Source of the DNA: Clostridia bacterium
GTDB lineage: Bacteria; Bacillota; Clostridia; Christensenellales; Aristaeellaceae
Direction of reading: 5' to 3'
Length of the DNA stretch: 32,645 nucleotides
Assembly (NCBI GenBank): GCA_017434775.1
Contig: JAFSGG010000011.1
Span: 1-32,645 of the forward strand
Part shown: in pieces, positions 15,437-22,333 of the stretch
Position numbering within the stretch: position 1 is the first letter of the stretch
How the letters are laid out: each line of letters opens with the position of its first letter
Made by a program: the position numbers and the translations under genes
The notes under the pieces: model-generated
What the model was told of the DNA's origin: nothing
The model's database searches: none
What the model saw: the letters and a program-made list of their open reading frames with translations, nothing else

Positions 15437-16732
15437 TTAGTCCCTTCTTTCCTGAAAAGAAGGGGTTTTGATGCACAGGGCACACACTGCAAAACCGGCA
15501 ACCGATACCAGCAGGAAAAGCAGCGCAATGCCGGCCCCTTGCCCATCGCCCACAAGGGGCAGAAACAGGGAACGGATGGCAGCATCCTTGGCCATCATGG
15601 GTTCAAATACCCGATCCGTCATAAAACCGCCCAGATAAAGCCCCAGAGGAATGGTGCCATTCTGGATGGTATCCCGGGTGGAAAACACGCGGCCCTGCAT
15701 CTCCACAGGCACGGCCGTCCGCATTTTGGCGCCCCAATCCACATTCATGATCGCTGCGCACAGATACTGCAGGAACGCGAAAACACACCAGAACACCGCA
15801 TTCCGGCTCACCGCCAGGAAAATTCCGGTCAGGAAAATCAACATACAGAAAACAAGGATCCGCCGGGTATCGTTCCCGGTGGTCTTCAGCAGGGTCATCA
15901 GGCTGCCACCGGCCAATATCCCCAGGGCCATAGCTGATTGCACAGCCCCCAGAATGCTCTGATTATTCTCCGTCCGGCTGAGGATGAAGGCCGGCATCTG
16001 TCCGTCCGGTCCCAGCTTGGCCAGGAAATTCACAAAGGCAATCAACAAAATCAGCCGCAAAAGCACCGGCTGTTTTTTCAGGAAGCGAAACCCTGCGCCG
16101 ATGTTCTGCCACAGGGATTCCTTTCCCGGCTGCCCCTCCATTTTCAGCGATGGAATGGGCAGGAAAAGCAGCGTGATCCATGCAATGGCAAAGGTACACA
16201 GATCCACCATCAGTACGGCTTCCAGCCCGCCTGTTGCCACCAGTACGCTGCCCAGCACCGGGGACAGGATGGAAATCAGTGCACCGGATGCCGCCTGAAG
16301 GCCGCCTGTTTTTGTGTAATATTCCTTGGGCACCAGCAGACTGGTGGCCACATACGCCGCCGGCACCTGAAACGCATTCATCAGGCTCAGCAGAAAATTG
16401 ATGATATACAGCCATCCGACCGTCAGGGCAGAGGATGCATAGAGCAGCAAAATAACCAGCGATCCGCAGGCGGAAAATCCATCCGCCGCCAGCAGAATCC
16501 CTTTCTTGTTCCAGCGGTCCGCCACTGCCCCGGCAATAAAGCGGAACAGAATGGTGGGCAAAAAAGAGCAGAGGGTCAACAGGGTTAAGCTGGTGGCTTT
16601 TCCGGTTTGTTCATACGCCCAGATTACCAGGGCATATTCTGTCATGGCTGTTCCCATGGCGGAAATCCCCTGGGATGACCACAGCCAAAGAAACGGGCGC
16701 AGGGATGCGCACGCCAAATGATTCTTTTTCAT
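15437..16732 (-). CDS. MFS efflux transporter (MFS_3 / macrolide-efflux-like)
   Basis: This 431-residue membrane protein has about twelve hydrophobic segments. The start 'LRPFLWLWSSQGISAMGTAM' and the loop 'GAVADRWNKKGILLAADG' (motif A: G-x-x-x-D-R-x-x-x-K) are typical of the MFS group that includes Mef-type macrolide exporters and enterobactin exporter-like proteins. It probably exports a small molecule or drug by proton antiport; the substrate cannot be read from sequence. AAGGAG lies 8 nt before the ATG. The 180 nt upstream hold a promoter, a 20-codon leader ORF and competing hairpins, as in antibiotic-inducible resistance genes, which supports a role in drug efflux. A strong terminator follows. 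It is monocistronic. Confidence 0.85.
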   Translation of the reverse strand: MKKNHLACASLRPFLWLWSSQGISAMGTAMTEYALVIWAYEQTGKATSLTLLTLCSFLPTILFRFIAGAVADRWNKKGILLAADGFSACGSLVILLLYASSALTVGWLYIINFLLSLMNAFQVPAAYVATSLLVPKEYYTKTGGLQAASGALISILSPVLGSVLVATGGLEAVLMVDLCTFAIAWITLLFLPIPSLKMEGQPGKESLWQNIGAGFRFLKKQPVLLRLILLIAFVNFLAKLGPDGQMPAFILSRTENNQSILGAVQSAMALGILAGGSLMTLLKTTGNDTRRILVFCMLIFLTGIFLAVSRNAVFWCVFAFLQYLCAAIMNVDWGAKMRTAVPVEMQGRVFSTRDTIQNGTIPLGLYLGGFMTDRVFEPMMAKDAAIRSLFLPLVGDGQGAGIALLFLLVSVAGFAVCALCIKTPSFQERRD

Positions 16733-16781
16733 CGCTTTTGCTCCTTACTTTTTCATGATGATGTAAGCAGCACAAAGCCTG

Positions 16782-16851
16782 CCGGACGGTATTCCCTTTC
16801 AGGGGGCACCGCTCCGCACACACACCGTCCGGTTCAAGCCCTGTGCGGAGC
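16782..16851 (-). promoter_or_regulatory. Alternative hairpins of a ribosome-dependent attenuator
   Basis: On the minus strand, GCTCCGCAC inside the leader ORF (16843-16851) can pair with GTGCGGAGC (16811-16819). CCGGACGGT (16824-16832), which lies in the loop of that hairpin, can instead pair with ACCGTCCGG (16782-16790). The two 9-bp helices interleave, so they exclude each other unless a pseudoknot forms. A ribosome paused near the end of the leader would block the first and allow the second. Neither is followed by a clear T run, so control may act on translation or on later folding. Confidence 0.65.
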
Positions 16852-16896
16852 AAAGCCTTGGGCAGCGCGAGCCCTGTTAAAAGCACCTAAACACAT
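16834..16896 (-). CDS. 20-residue leader peptide of the MFS gene
   Basis: ATG at 16896 opens a 20-codon frame, MCLGAFNRARAAQGFAPHRA, ending with TGA. GAGGTG lies 6 nt before the ATG. The -10 box at 16917-16922 places the transcription start about 15 nt upstream, so the SD of the leader is almost the first thing transcribed, as in erm- and mef-type leaders. Its last codons overlap one arm of the upstream hairpin. The peptide is Ala/Arg-rich and has no signal sequence; its role is most likely the act of being translated. The family was not recognised with certainty. It begins 164 nt upstream of the MFS start. Confidence 0.7.
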   Translation of the reverse strand: MCLGAFNRARAAQGFAPHRA

Positions 16897-16916
16897 GAAA
16901 TTCACCTCTTGTATCC

Positions 16917-16945
16917 ATTATAGCACAACGCTTCCCCGGCTGCAA
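16917..16945 (-). promoter_or_regulatory. Promoter of the leader-MFS transcript
   Basis: TTGCAG (16940-16945), 17 nt, TATAAT (16917-16922) on the minus strand, with TGC directly before the -10 (extended -10). Confidence 0.75.
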
Positions 16946-16993
16946 CGCCGGATAAATTCCATCCTGACGCTTCAGGCTGCCCTGCGCCAAAAG

Positions 16994-17019
16994 AAAAGTG
17001 GGCATATTCACCCACTTTT
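16994..17019. terminator. Terminator downstream of shikimate kinase, both directions
   Basis: AAAAGTGGG (16994-17002), an 8-nt loop, CCCACTTTT (17011-17019), with A/T tracts on both sides. On the minus strand it ends the aroK transcript and insulates the MFS promoter. Confidence 0.75.
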
Positions 17020-17101
17020 TCTTCGTTTTGATACATTTTTGTATTATTTTAGAAATATTTTGCTTTCATCAGACGTTTTTTCACCCACCCGTGCGCCACT
17101 T

Positions 17102-17617
17102 TCACCATTCCAGGTTTTCCACCATTTCGGTGAGATTGCGCACCCCCAGCACATAGCCCTTGGAATTATCCAAGCGATAATCCGCCGCCGCTTTATAGTG
17201 GCCGATGCAGCGGTTATACAGGTCGATCACGTCTTCATAGGTGCCGCCAGCCAGGGTGGGCCGCCGGTCCATCTTGATATCGGAGAGAATCTGATCCAGC
17301 GGCCGGTCAATATGGATGATCACCCCATGATTCTTCATAATCAGCACATTATCCGGGTTGGTGGCTGCGGTGCCGCCGGTGGAAATAATGCAGGGCGGCT
17401 GGCCCACCATGCTGATGAGGATGCCGGTTTCCGCATTGCGGAAAAAGGGTTCCCCCAGCGTGGCGTAAATTTCATTCACCGTCAGGCCGCCCATCAGTTC
17501 CTGCACCTTCTGGTCCGTATCCACAAAACGCACATTCAAATTCTGCGCCAGCTTTTTTCCCAGGCTGGTTTTACCTGCGCCGGACATGCCCACCAGAAAA
17601 ATATGCGATTTCAGCAT
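17102..17617 (-). CDS. aroK: Shikimate kinase
   Basis: This 171-residue P-loop kinase phosphorylates shikimate at O3 in the chorismate pathway. The ATP loop GMSGAGKT is at residues 10-17. Shikimate-contact residues match the family: D33 and D35 in VDTD, R60 in FFRNAE, G81-G82 in ISTGG, the lid arginines in DRRPTL (118-119), and a C-terminal Arg near residue 148. The length is standard. The SD is weak (GAAGG abuts the ATG; AAGGATGGG lies further back). It stands alone with its own promoter (17670-17698) and terminator. No other aro gene is in the window. Confidence 0.93.
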   Translation of the reverse strand: MLKSHIFLVGMSGAGKTSLGKKLAQNLNVRFVDTDQKVQELMGGLTVNEIYATLGEPFFRNAETGILISMVGQPPCIISTGGTAATNPDNVLIMKNHGVIIHIDRPLDQILSDIKMDRRPTLAGGTYEDVIDLYNRCIGHYKAAADYRLDNSKGYVLGVRNLTEMVENLEW

Positions 17618-17669
17618 CCTTCATTCCCATCCTTCGCGGCCTTTGCCGCCAGTTTGTATCCTTGTGCTT

Positions 17670-17698
17670 ATTTTACCATACAAGTTTTTATCCTTCAA
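17670..17698 (-). promoter_or_regulatory. Promoter of aroK
   Basis: TTGAAG (17693-17698), 17 nt, TAAAAT (17670-17675) on the minus strand, with TGG before the -10. Confidence 0.65.
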
Positions 17699-17743
17699 GC
17701 CCATCCGCCATATTTTTGTCACCCAATCCGCACCGCCGAAAAC

Positions 17744-17774
17744 AAAAAAGCAGAGGGCATTCCTCTGCTTTTTT
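17744..17774. terminator. Terminator of the first lipocalin-like gene
   Basis: AAAAAAGCAGAGG, a 5-nt loop and CCTCTGCTTTTTT: a perfect 13-bp stem counting the A/T flanks. It works on both strands and here ends the minus-strand gene at 17784. Confidence 0.85.
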
Positions 17775-17783
17775 TGTTGCATC

Positions 17784-18452
17784 TTATTTCATCCGGGCAA
17801 AGATCTGTTCAACGCCACCCGCCTTAATCGTCAGACGATCCCCATCCAGCATATATTCCGCAGCCGTTCCGTCCACGATGATCGTATTGCCTTCCACCGT
17901 ATAGGTAGCGGTATGTGTATCATTATAGTCCATCACGGTTAAAGTATAGGTAAATGTGCCGTCTTCCGTCAATTCCAACACGCAGAACACATCGCCAAAG
18001 CCATAAAGTTCAGCCGCACATTCCGGGGTCATCTGCCAGCGGCCGATAATGGTAGCTTCCGTCACTTCTTCGCCGCCCATCAGATCCAACAGTTGCATAT
18101 CCAGAGTACCATCAACAAGCTTTAAGACAGGCTGTCCCGTTTGCGAATCCGTCTCGTATACATACATGGAAACGGTTGCATCTTCTCCGCCGGAGTGCTC
18201 GATCAAATCTTTGATTTCAGCAGGAACAACCACCGTTACTTCCACAGGCGCAGCGTCAGCGCCATCTGCAACCGGTTCATTCACATCCATCGGCTCATTC
18301 TGCACCGGGCTGGTTGCAACCGCCGTAGCCAGAGGAGCCGTATCTTCCTGAGGAGCTACCCAATCCGAAAAGAGGGCCACGCCGGCCACCACGGCAGCCA
18401 CGGCCAATACCATAATCAACACATGCAAAAGTTTTTGCTTCATATTCTGCAT
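17784..18452 (-). CDS. Membrane-anchored protein with one lipocalin-like domain (array member 1)
   Basis: This 222-residue protein begins MQNMKQKLLHVLIMVLAVAA; residues 8-30 form a signal anchor without a lipobox Cys. An acidic, Pro/Ala-rich linker follows (about 32-75). The C-terminal half has the repeat seen throughout the array: 'IIGRWQMT' then 'LELTEDGTFTYTL', 'YTVEGNTIIVDG' and 'YMLDGDRLTI', read as the strands of a small lipocalin-like barrel. AGGAGG lies 7 nt before the ATG at 18452. It has its own promoter (TGGACA-17-TATAAT) and terminator. It differs from its paralogues in being anchored by a helix and in having an extra region (about 76-130) before the domain. Function unknown; ligand binding at the outer face is only an inference from the fold. 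Confidence 0.8.
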   Translation of the reverse strand: MQNMKQKLLHVLIMVLAVAAVVAGVALFSDWVAPQEDTAPLATAVATSPVQNEPMDVNEPVADGADAAPVEVTVVVPAEIKDLIEHSGGEDATVSMYVYETDSQTGQPVLKLVDGTLDMQLLDLMGGEEVTEATIIGRWQMTPECAAELYGFGDVFCVLELTEDGTFTYTLTVMDYNDTHTATYTVEGNTIIVDGTAAEYMLDGDRLTIKAGGVEQIFARMK

Positions 18453-18481
18453 TCCCCTTCCTCCTATCGTTCGTTCCTTCT

Positions 18482-18510
18482 ATTATAGCGGCCCTGTACG
18501 CCTTTGTCCA
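18482..18510 (-). promoter_or_regulatory. Promoter of array member 1
   Basis: TGGACA (18505-18510), 17 nt, TATAAT (18482-18487) on the minus strand. Confidence 0.75.
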
Positions 18511-18523
18511 TCCCTTTTCATGC

Positions 18524-18553
18524 AAAAACCCTGCCTCTTTTGCAGAAGCAGGG
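18524..18553 (-). terminator. Terminator of array member 2
   Basis: On the minus strand CCCTGCTTCT, a short loop and AGAGGCAGGG (one G-U pair) followed by TTTTTG. Confidence 0.8.
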
Positions 18554-18572
18554 CATTTGAAAACAACGGAAA

Positions 18573-19661
18573 TTACTTGGTCAGGGTCAGGTCCATGCCG
18601 CCGGCGCCATTGATCTTCAGGGTGTTGCCTTCCAGCACAAACTGATTGGGGGAGCCGTTCATGTACAGGGTGTTGCCTTCAACGGAATAGCTCATTTCTT
18701 CCCGGTTGGTTTCTTCACCCAGGGCGCTCACCACCATGATGCAGCGGCCATCAGCGGTGAATTCCATGGTGGCGCTCATCAGGGCGATGAGGGGCTTCAC
18801 TTCTTCCAGTTCTTCAGCGGACATCTGGCCGCTCATTTCCAGCACAGACAGCACGTCCAGCTTCCACACGCCCACAACGCTGCCGGCAGAGGCAGCAGGA
18901 GCAACAGGCGTGACGGTGGGTTCGGCGGTGGTGTTCCGGGTCAGGGTCATGGTAATGTCACTTTCGGTGATGGTCAGGGTATTGCCTTCCAGAACATAGG
19001 TGGCAGGATCGCCTTCCAGTTCGATGGTATTGCCATACACCTTATAGGGAGCTTCCTGGCGGCTGACTTCCTGACCCATGGCAGTGGCCACCAGGATGCA
19101 GCGGCCATCGGCAGTGAATTCCATGGTGGCGCTCATCAGACCCATCAAAGGTTCCATTTCGGCAATTTCTTCATCGGAAGCGCCGCTCATCTTCATCACA
19201 GCCATGATATCAATATCCCACACGCCCACAATGCCGTTATCGGCAGCAGGAACAACGGGGGCAGCGCCGGCGCCATGCAGGGTCATCACGATGGTGGTAC
19301 CGTCGGGGTCCTTCATGGTCAGTTCGTTGCCGGTGCGCTTGAGGGTGGAGCGCATGTTGCCGTCCGCCACAATGTAATCACCGGTGAGGGTGTAAGCATA
19401 TTCTTCCGTGCTCACTTCGCCGGCAGCATCCGTCTTCATGATCATTTTCTGATCCGCGGTGAATTCGATGGTCATGCTCATATCAACAATCGCCAGAAGA
19501 GCTTCCACGTCAGCAGCCTCAAGGCCCTGAGAAATAAGCAGTTCCTTCACGTCCACATCCCACACACCCTGGATTTCGCTCTGGGTGATCGCCTGGGCGG
19601 AGCAGCACAGAGCCAGCATCAGGGCCACTGCAAGCACAAAAATACGCATGGTCTTTTTCAT
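18573..19661 (-). CDS. Secreted protein with three tandem lipocalin-like domains (array member 2)
   Basis: This 362-residue protein begins MKKTMRIFVLAVALMLALCC and has a signal peptide probably cut after AQA (near residue 24). No proper lipobox is present, so it is likely secreted or wall-associated. Three repeats of about 110 residues follow. They start at 'IQGVWDVDVKELL', 'IVGVWDIDIMAVM' and 'VVGVWKLDVLSVL', and each has a 'MEFTADGRC'-type strand and a 'YVLEGNTLTI'-type strand near its end. Repeats 2 and 3 are closest to each other, and to the 128-residue lipoprotein at 20516; repeat 1 has diverged. Pro/Ala/Thr linkers separate them. A TTG at 19676 is in frame but sits in the SD; GGAGG is 8 nt before ATG 19661. 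It has a fully consensus promoter. Confidence 0.82.
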   Translation of the reverse strand: MKKTMRIFVLAVALMLALCCSAQAITQSEIQGVWDVDVKELLISQGLEAADVEALLAIVDMSMTIEFTADQKMIMKTDAAGEVSTEEYAYTLTGDYIVADGNMRSTLKRTGNELTMKDPDGTTIVMTLHGAGAAPVVPAADNGIVGVWDIDIMAVMKMSGASDEEIAEMEPLMGLMSATMEFTADGRCILVATAMGQEVSRQEAPYKVYGNTIELEGDPATYVLEGNTLTITESDITMTLTRNTTAEPTVTPVAPAASAGSVVGVWKLDVLSVLEMSGQMSAEELEEVKPLIALMSATMEFTADGRCIMVVSALGEETNREEMSYSVEGNTLYMNGSPNQFVLEGNTLKINGAGGMDLTLTK

Positions 19662-19719
19662 TTTTCTTTCCTCCAAATCTTTCCATCACCGCCTTTACAG
19701 GCAGCATTTCGCTGTGTTT

Positions 19720-19748
19720 ATTATACGATTGTTTATTTTCCGTGTCAA
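19720..19748 (-). promoter_or_regulatory. Consensus promoter of array member 2
   Basis: TTGACA (19743-19748), 17 nt, TATAAT (19720-19725) on the minus strand; all twelve bases match the sigma-A consensus. Confidence 0.88.
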
Positions 19749-19762
19749 TGGCTTCCACATAG

Positions 19763-19788
19763 AAAAAGAAGGCTTACGCCCTCTTTTT
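19763..19788 (-). terminator. Terminator of array member 3
   Basis: On the minus strand AAAAAGAGGGC-gtaa-GCCTTCTTTTT, an 11-bp stem with one G-U pair and a terminal T tract. Confidence 0.85.
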
Positions 19789-19806
19789 ACAATTTGAAAA
19801 AAGGAT

Positions 19807-20400
19807 TTATTCGTGGGTAACAATGGTCAGTTTGCCGTCTTCAATACGGAAGAAGTTGGGCTCGGCGCCGCCGATGCTCACGCGGTAATTACCATCTTCA
19901 TAAGTAGCGGTGTAGGCTTCTTCGGAAACCACGGTTTCGCCGTTGGCGGTCACCTTGATGAGCATCTTGCCGGTCTGGGTAAAATCAGCACCGGGGGCCT
20001 TGGCAGCCTCCTGCTGGGCAGCAGCGGCAGCGGCGGCTTCATCAGCAGCAGCCCGGGCCTGAAGGGCAGCTTCCTGGGCGGCGGCAGCTTCTTCTTCCGT
20101 TGCCTGGGCAGCAACAGCTTCTGCTTCCTGGGCAGCGGCTTCGGCATCCTGGGCAGCGGTCACAATATCATCGGTGAATTCGATGACAACAGACAGATCT
20201 TCCACCAGATACAGGATATCGCCAAAGTTATCCGTATTCACACCGGCAAATGCATTCAGGACATCCAGATCCATCTTCCATTCGCCCACGATGGACGTAT
20301 TTTTTTCAACAGGAGCAGCTTCCTTGGTGTCGCAAGCAGTCAGGGAAAATGCCAAAACAACCAATACCAAAATAACAGCCAGTTTCTTGCTCAGTTTCAT
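19807..20400 (-). CDS. Lipoprotein, lipocalin-like domain split by an Ala-rich coiled-coil insert (array member 3)
   Basis: This 197-residue lipoprotein begins MKLSKKLAVILVLVVLAFSL and has the lipobox LTAC, so it should be anchored to the outer face of the membrane through Cys23. The domain opens normally with 'IVGEWKMDLDVLNAFAG' and 'VVIEFTDD'. Then about 60 residues of Ala/Glu/Gln follow, with heptad-like spacing (for example AAQDAEAAAQEAEAVAAQAT), before the domain resumes at 'TGKMLIKVTANGETVV'. In the paralogues the two halves are adjacent (EFTADGKM), so the helix is inserted in the turn between two strands. The end 'FFRIEDGKLTIV' closes the domain. GGGAGG lies 9 nt before the ATG. It has its own consensus promoter and terminator. 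Function unknown. Confidence 0.82.
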   Translation of the reverse strand: MKLSKKLAVILVLVVLAFSLTACDTKEAAPVEKNTSIVGEWKMDLDVLNAFAGVNTDNFGDILYLVEDLSVVIEFTDDIVTAAQDAEAAAQEAEAVAAQATEEEAAAAQEAALQARAAADEAAAAAAAQQEAAKAPGADFTQTGKMLIKVTANGETVVSEEAYTATYEDGNYRVSIGGAEPNFFRIEDGKLTIVTHE

Positions 20401-20435
20401 GCTTATGTTCCTCCCGTATGTATCAATCCTTGTCT

Positions 20436-20464
20436 ATTATACGATGATTTTTGTCCGCTGTCAA
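20436..20464 (-). promoter_or_regulatory. Consensus promoter of array member 3
   Basis: TTGACA (20459-20464), 17 nt, TATAAT (20436-20441) on the minus strand. Confidence 0.88.
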
Positions 20465-20480
20465 CTTGTTTTCCGGCACA

Positions 20481-20508
20481 AAAAAAGAAGGCGTTGCCGC
20501 CTTCTTTT
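20481..20508 (-). terminator. Terminator of array member 4 (shared hairpin type)
   Basis: AAAAGAAGGCG (20483-20493), TTGC, CGCCTTCTTTT (20498-20508). On the minus strand a run of T follows. Nearly the same hairpin occurs at 21481 and 22341. Confidence 0.88.
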
Positions 20509-20515
20509 AAATTCT

Positions 20516-20902
20516 TTACTTGCGGGTGAGCGTCAGGCTCATGCCGTTTTCGGTGATGGTCAGCTTGTTGCCGTCGATCTTGAAGGTGGCAGGAGAGCCG
20601 CCGTCCAGGGTGATCTTATCGCCTTCCACTTTGTAGGTGCCTTCCTGCGTTTCGCTCTGGCCCATCATGGTCATGGTCATCACCATCTTGCCGTCAGCCT
20701 TGAATTCCATGGTGCCTTCCATGGCGCCAACCAGGGCTTTCACCTGTTCGTATTCTTCTGCGCTCATGCCGGCCATCTGCAGGATAGCGTCAATATCCAT
20801 CTTCCATACGCCAACGATGCTGTTGTTGCTGCCGCAGGCTGCCAGGGAGAACACCATAACCACCAGAAGAAGAAGGGCTACCAGTTTTTTGTTCAGTTTC
20901 AT
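20516..20902 (-). CDS. Single-domain lipocalin-like lipoprotein (array member 4)
   Basis: This 128-residue lipoprotein begins MKLNKKLVALLLLVVMVFSL and has lipobox LAAC. After a short SNN linker the whole mature protein is one domain: 'IVGVWKMDIDAILQMAGMSA', 'TMEFKADGKMVMTMTM', 'YKVEGDKITLDGG', 'FKIDGNKLTITENGMSLTLT'. It is the most compact member and shows the repeat unit clearly. It is close to repeats 2 and 3 of the 362-residue protein, with the same helix 'MSAEE' and the 'GAMEGTMEF' strand. A TTG at 20917 is in frame but lies in the SD; GGAGG is 7 nt from ATG 20902. It has a consensus promoter. Function unknown. Confidence 0.85.
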   Translation of the reverse strand: MKLNKKLVALLLLVVMVFSLAACGSNNSIVGVWKMDIDAILQMAGMSAEEYEQVKALVGAMEGTMEFKADGKMVMTMTMMGQSETQEGTYKVEGDKITLDGGSPATFKIDGNKLTITENGMSLTLTRK

Positions 20903-20935
20903 TTGTTTTTCCTCCAATTATAATTTGGTACAATC

Positions 20936-20964
20936 ATTATACCCCAATACAGCTGTTTTGTCAA
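20936..20964 (-). promoter_or_regulatory. Consensus promoter of array member 4
   Basis: TTGACA (20959-20964), 17 nt, TATAAT (20936-20941) on the minus strand. No clear terminator separates it from the upstream gene at 20998, so some read-through is possible. Confidence 0.88.
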
Positions 20965-20997
20965 TTGATAAGAAAGTACTATCCCTTTCCGGATGCA

Positions 20998-21408
20998 TCA
21001 TTGACGGATAAGATGCAAGGGGGTACCGCCCTCAATCGTCAGCTTATTGCCGTCCAGTTTATAGGCCACCGCTTCATTGTCCACGATAATCTGATTGCCG
21101 TCCACGGTATAAACACCTTCCAAAAAAAGCTGCTTATCACTGCCGGTAATTTTATATAAATACAGCTTCCCGTCCGCAGTAAACTCATAACTCATTCCAA
21201 TGTTTCCATGCTGTTCCATTGCCTGTTCATAGCTTTCTTCTGTCAAGCCCACAAAATCCATCAGCGTTTCTTTTTCCATTGCCCACACGCCCACCAGCGC
21301 CGTATCGGAACCGCCGGGGGTTGCTTCCTCCTGTTCGCCGCAGGCCGTCAGGGCAAAGGCCGCCACAATCAACAGGATAATTGCAACCCATTTTTTGTTC
21401 TGTTTCAT
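20998..21408 (-). CDS. Single-domain lipocalin-like lipoprotein (array member 5)
   Basis: This 136-residue lipoprotein begins MKQNKKWVAIILLIVAAFAL and has lipobox LTAC. The domain runs 'LVGVWAMEKETLMDFVGLTE', 'MSYEFTADGKLYLYKITG', 'YTVDGNQIIVDN', 'YKLDGNKLTIEGG'. It resembles the 140-residue member at 22367 in the stretch 'EFTADGKLYLYK' versus 'EFTADGTLYMYIK', so these two may be a separate sub-group. GGGAGG lies 9 nt before the ATG. It has its own promoter (TTGACA-17-TATACT). No convincing terminator follows it: only a weak GAAAG/CTTTC pair lies before the next gene. Function unknown. Confidence 0.84.
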   Translation of the reverse strand: MKQNKKWVAIILLIVAAFALTACGEQEEATPGGSDTALVGVWAMEKETLMDFVGLTEESYEQAMEQHGNIGMSYEFTADGKLYLYKITGSDKQLFLEGVYTVDGNQIIVDNEAVAYKLDGNKLTIEGGTPLHLIRQ

Positions 21409-21443
21409 AGTCTGTTGCCTCCCATGTTCTTTTGTTACGCTTC

Positions 21444-21472
21444 AGTATACGCATCCTTCTACCCTTTGTCAA
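21444..21472 (-). promoter_or_regulatory. Promoter of array member 5
   Basis: TTGACA (21467-21472), 17 nt, TATACT (21444-21449) on the minus strand. Confidence 0.82.
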
Positions 21473-21473
21473 A

Positions 21474-21500
21474 CAAAAAAAGAAGGCGTTGCCGCCTTCT
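21474..21500 (-). terminator. Terminator of array member 6 (shared hairpin type)
   Basis: AGAAGGCG (21481-21488), TTGC, CGCCTTCT (21493-21500), with a T tract on the minus strand. It overlaps the -35 side of the promoter for member 5 by only a few bases of spacing. Confidence 0.85.
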
Positions 21501-21510
21501 TCTGTCATTC

Positions 21511-22269
21511 TTACTTAATCCGGTTGAAGATAAGCAAATTTGAATCATCTTTCAGAATTAATCTGTCATTTCCTTCCAGGACATATTCAACTGTAGCAAC
21601 ATTATCTATTGTACATTGGTTTCCGTCCAAGGAATAAGTTGATTCTGAAATTTGATATACGCCAAAAATCGTTTCCTCGCAGATAACCCTTCCATCTGCC
21701 ATAAACTCAAAGCGCCCGCTCATATTACCGCTATTTACCTTTTCTTCTTCCAGATCTTCAGGCAATACACCGCTGGCCAGCAAAACTTCATCCATGTCAA
21801 GTTCCCACAAGCCAACAATAGTAGACTGCTGCGCTTCAGTAGCTGTGGCTTCTTCCTTTGTTAGAATCATGAACGATGTTCCTTTACTTTCCACATCAAT
21901 TGTCATGACATTTCCTTCAATGCTAAATAAATGAGCGTTATTTTCCATTTCAAACTGAAGTTTATTTCCTTCAATAGTATATTTTGAAGCATTTTCTCTA
22001 ATGATAATTCCATTCAGCACTACTTTTGTCTTTGCCACATAATCTGCTCCGAATTCATAGTAGCATTCAGTTCCTTCTTCAGCACCATAAGGAACACCAT
22101 TCAATTTCCACAAACCAAACAGAGGATTTTGTTCCGTTTTTGTATCTAAGAGCAATTCCTTATTTTCCGTGGTTTGAGAAGCTTCCACATTCGTTTCGCT
22201 GCAGGCCGTCTGACAAAGCGCCACTATAACCAGCAGCAAAACAGCCATCCATTTTTTATTCGGTTTCAT
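21511..22269 (-). CDS. Two-domain lipocalin-like lipoprotein (array member 6)
   Basis: This 252-residue lipoprotein begins MKPNKKWMAVLLLVIVALCQ and has lipobox QTAC. Two divergent copies of the array domain follow. The first starts 'LFGLWKLNGVPYGAEEG' and holds 'YTIEGNKLQF' and 'FSIEGNVMTIDV'. The second starts 'IVGLWELDMDEVLLASGVLP' and holds 'FEFMADGRVIC', 'YSLDGNQCTIDN' and 'YVLEGNDRLILKD'. The coding sequence is clearly more AT-rich than its neighbours, which suggests either an older divergent copy or later arrival. ATG 22275 is only 2 nt from AGGAGG, so ATG 22269 (8 nt) is preferred. It has a promoter TTGACA-17-TATACT and a terminator. Function unknown. Confidence 0.82.
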   Translation of the reverse strand: MKPNKKWMAVLLLVIVALCQTACSETNVEASQTTENKELLLDTKTEQNPLFGLWKLNGVPYGAEEGTECYYEFGADYVAKTKVVLNGIIIRENASKYTIEGNKLQFEMENNAHLFSIEGNVMTIDVESKGTSFMILTKEEATATEAQQSTIVGLWELDMDEVLLASGVLPEDLEEEKVNSGNMSGRFEFMADGRVICEETIFGVYQISESTYSLDGNQCTIDNVATVEYVLEGNDRLILKDDSNLLIFNRIK

Positions 22270-22298
22270 TTGCATTTCCTCCTATGTTGTTTTTTTTC

Positions 22299-22327
22299 AG
22301 TATATGCCTGCGGCTTTCATTTGTCAA
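22299..22327 (-). promoter_or_regulatory. Promoter of array member 6
   Basis: TTGACA (22322-22327), 17 nt, TATACT (22299-22304) on the minus strand. Confidence 0.82.
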
Positions 22328-22333
22328 TGCAAA

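Noticed and set aside
19950-20150. GCAGC-rich stretch taken as a non-coding repeat
   Set aside because: It stays in frame through the lipoprotein gene and encodes the Ala-rich helix.
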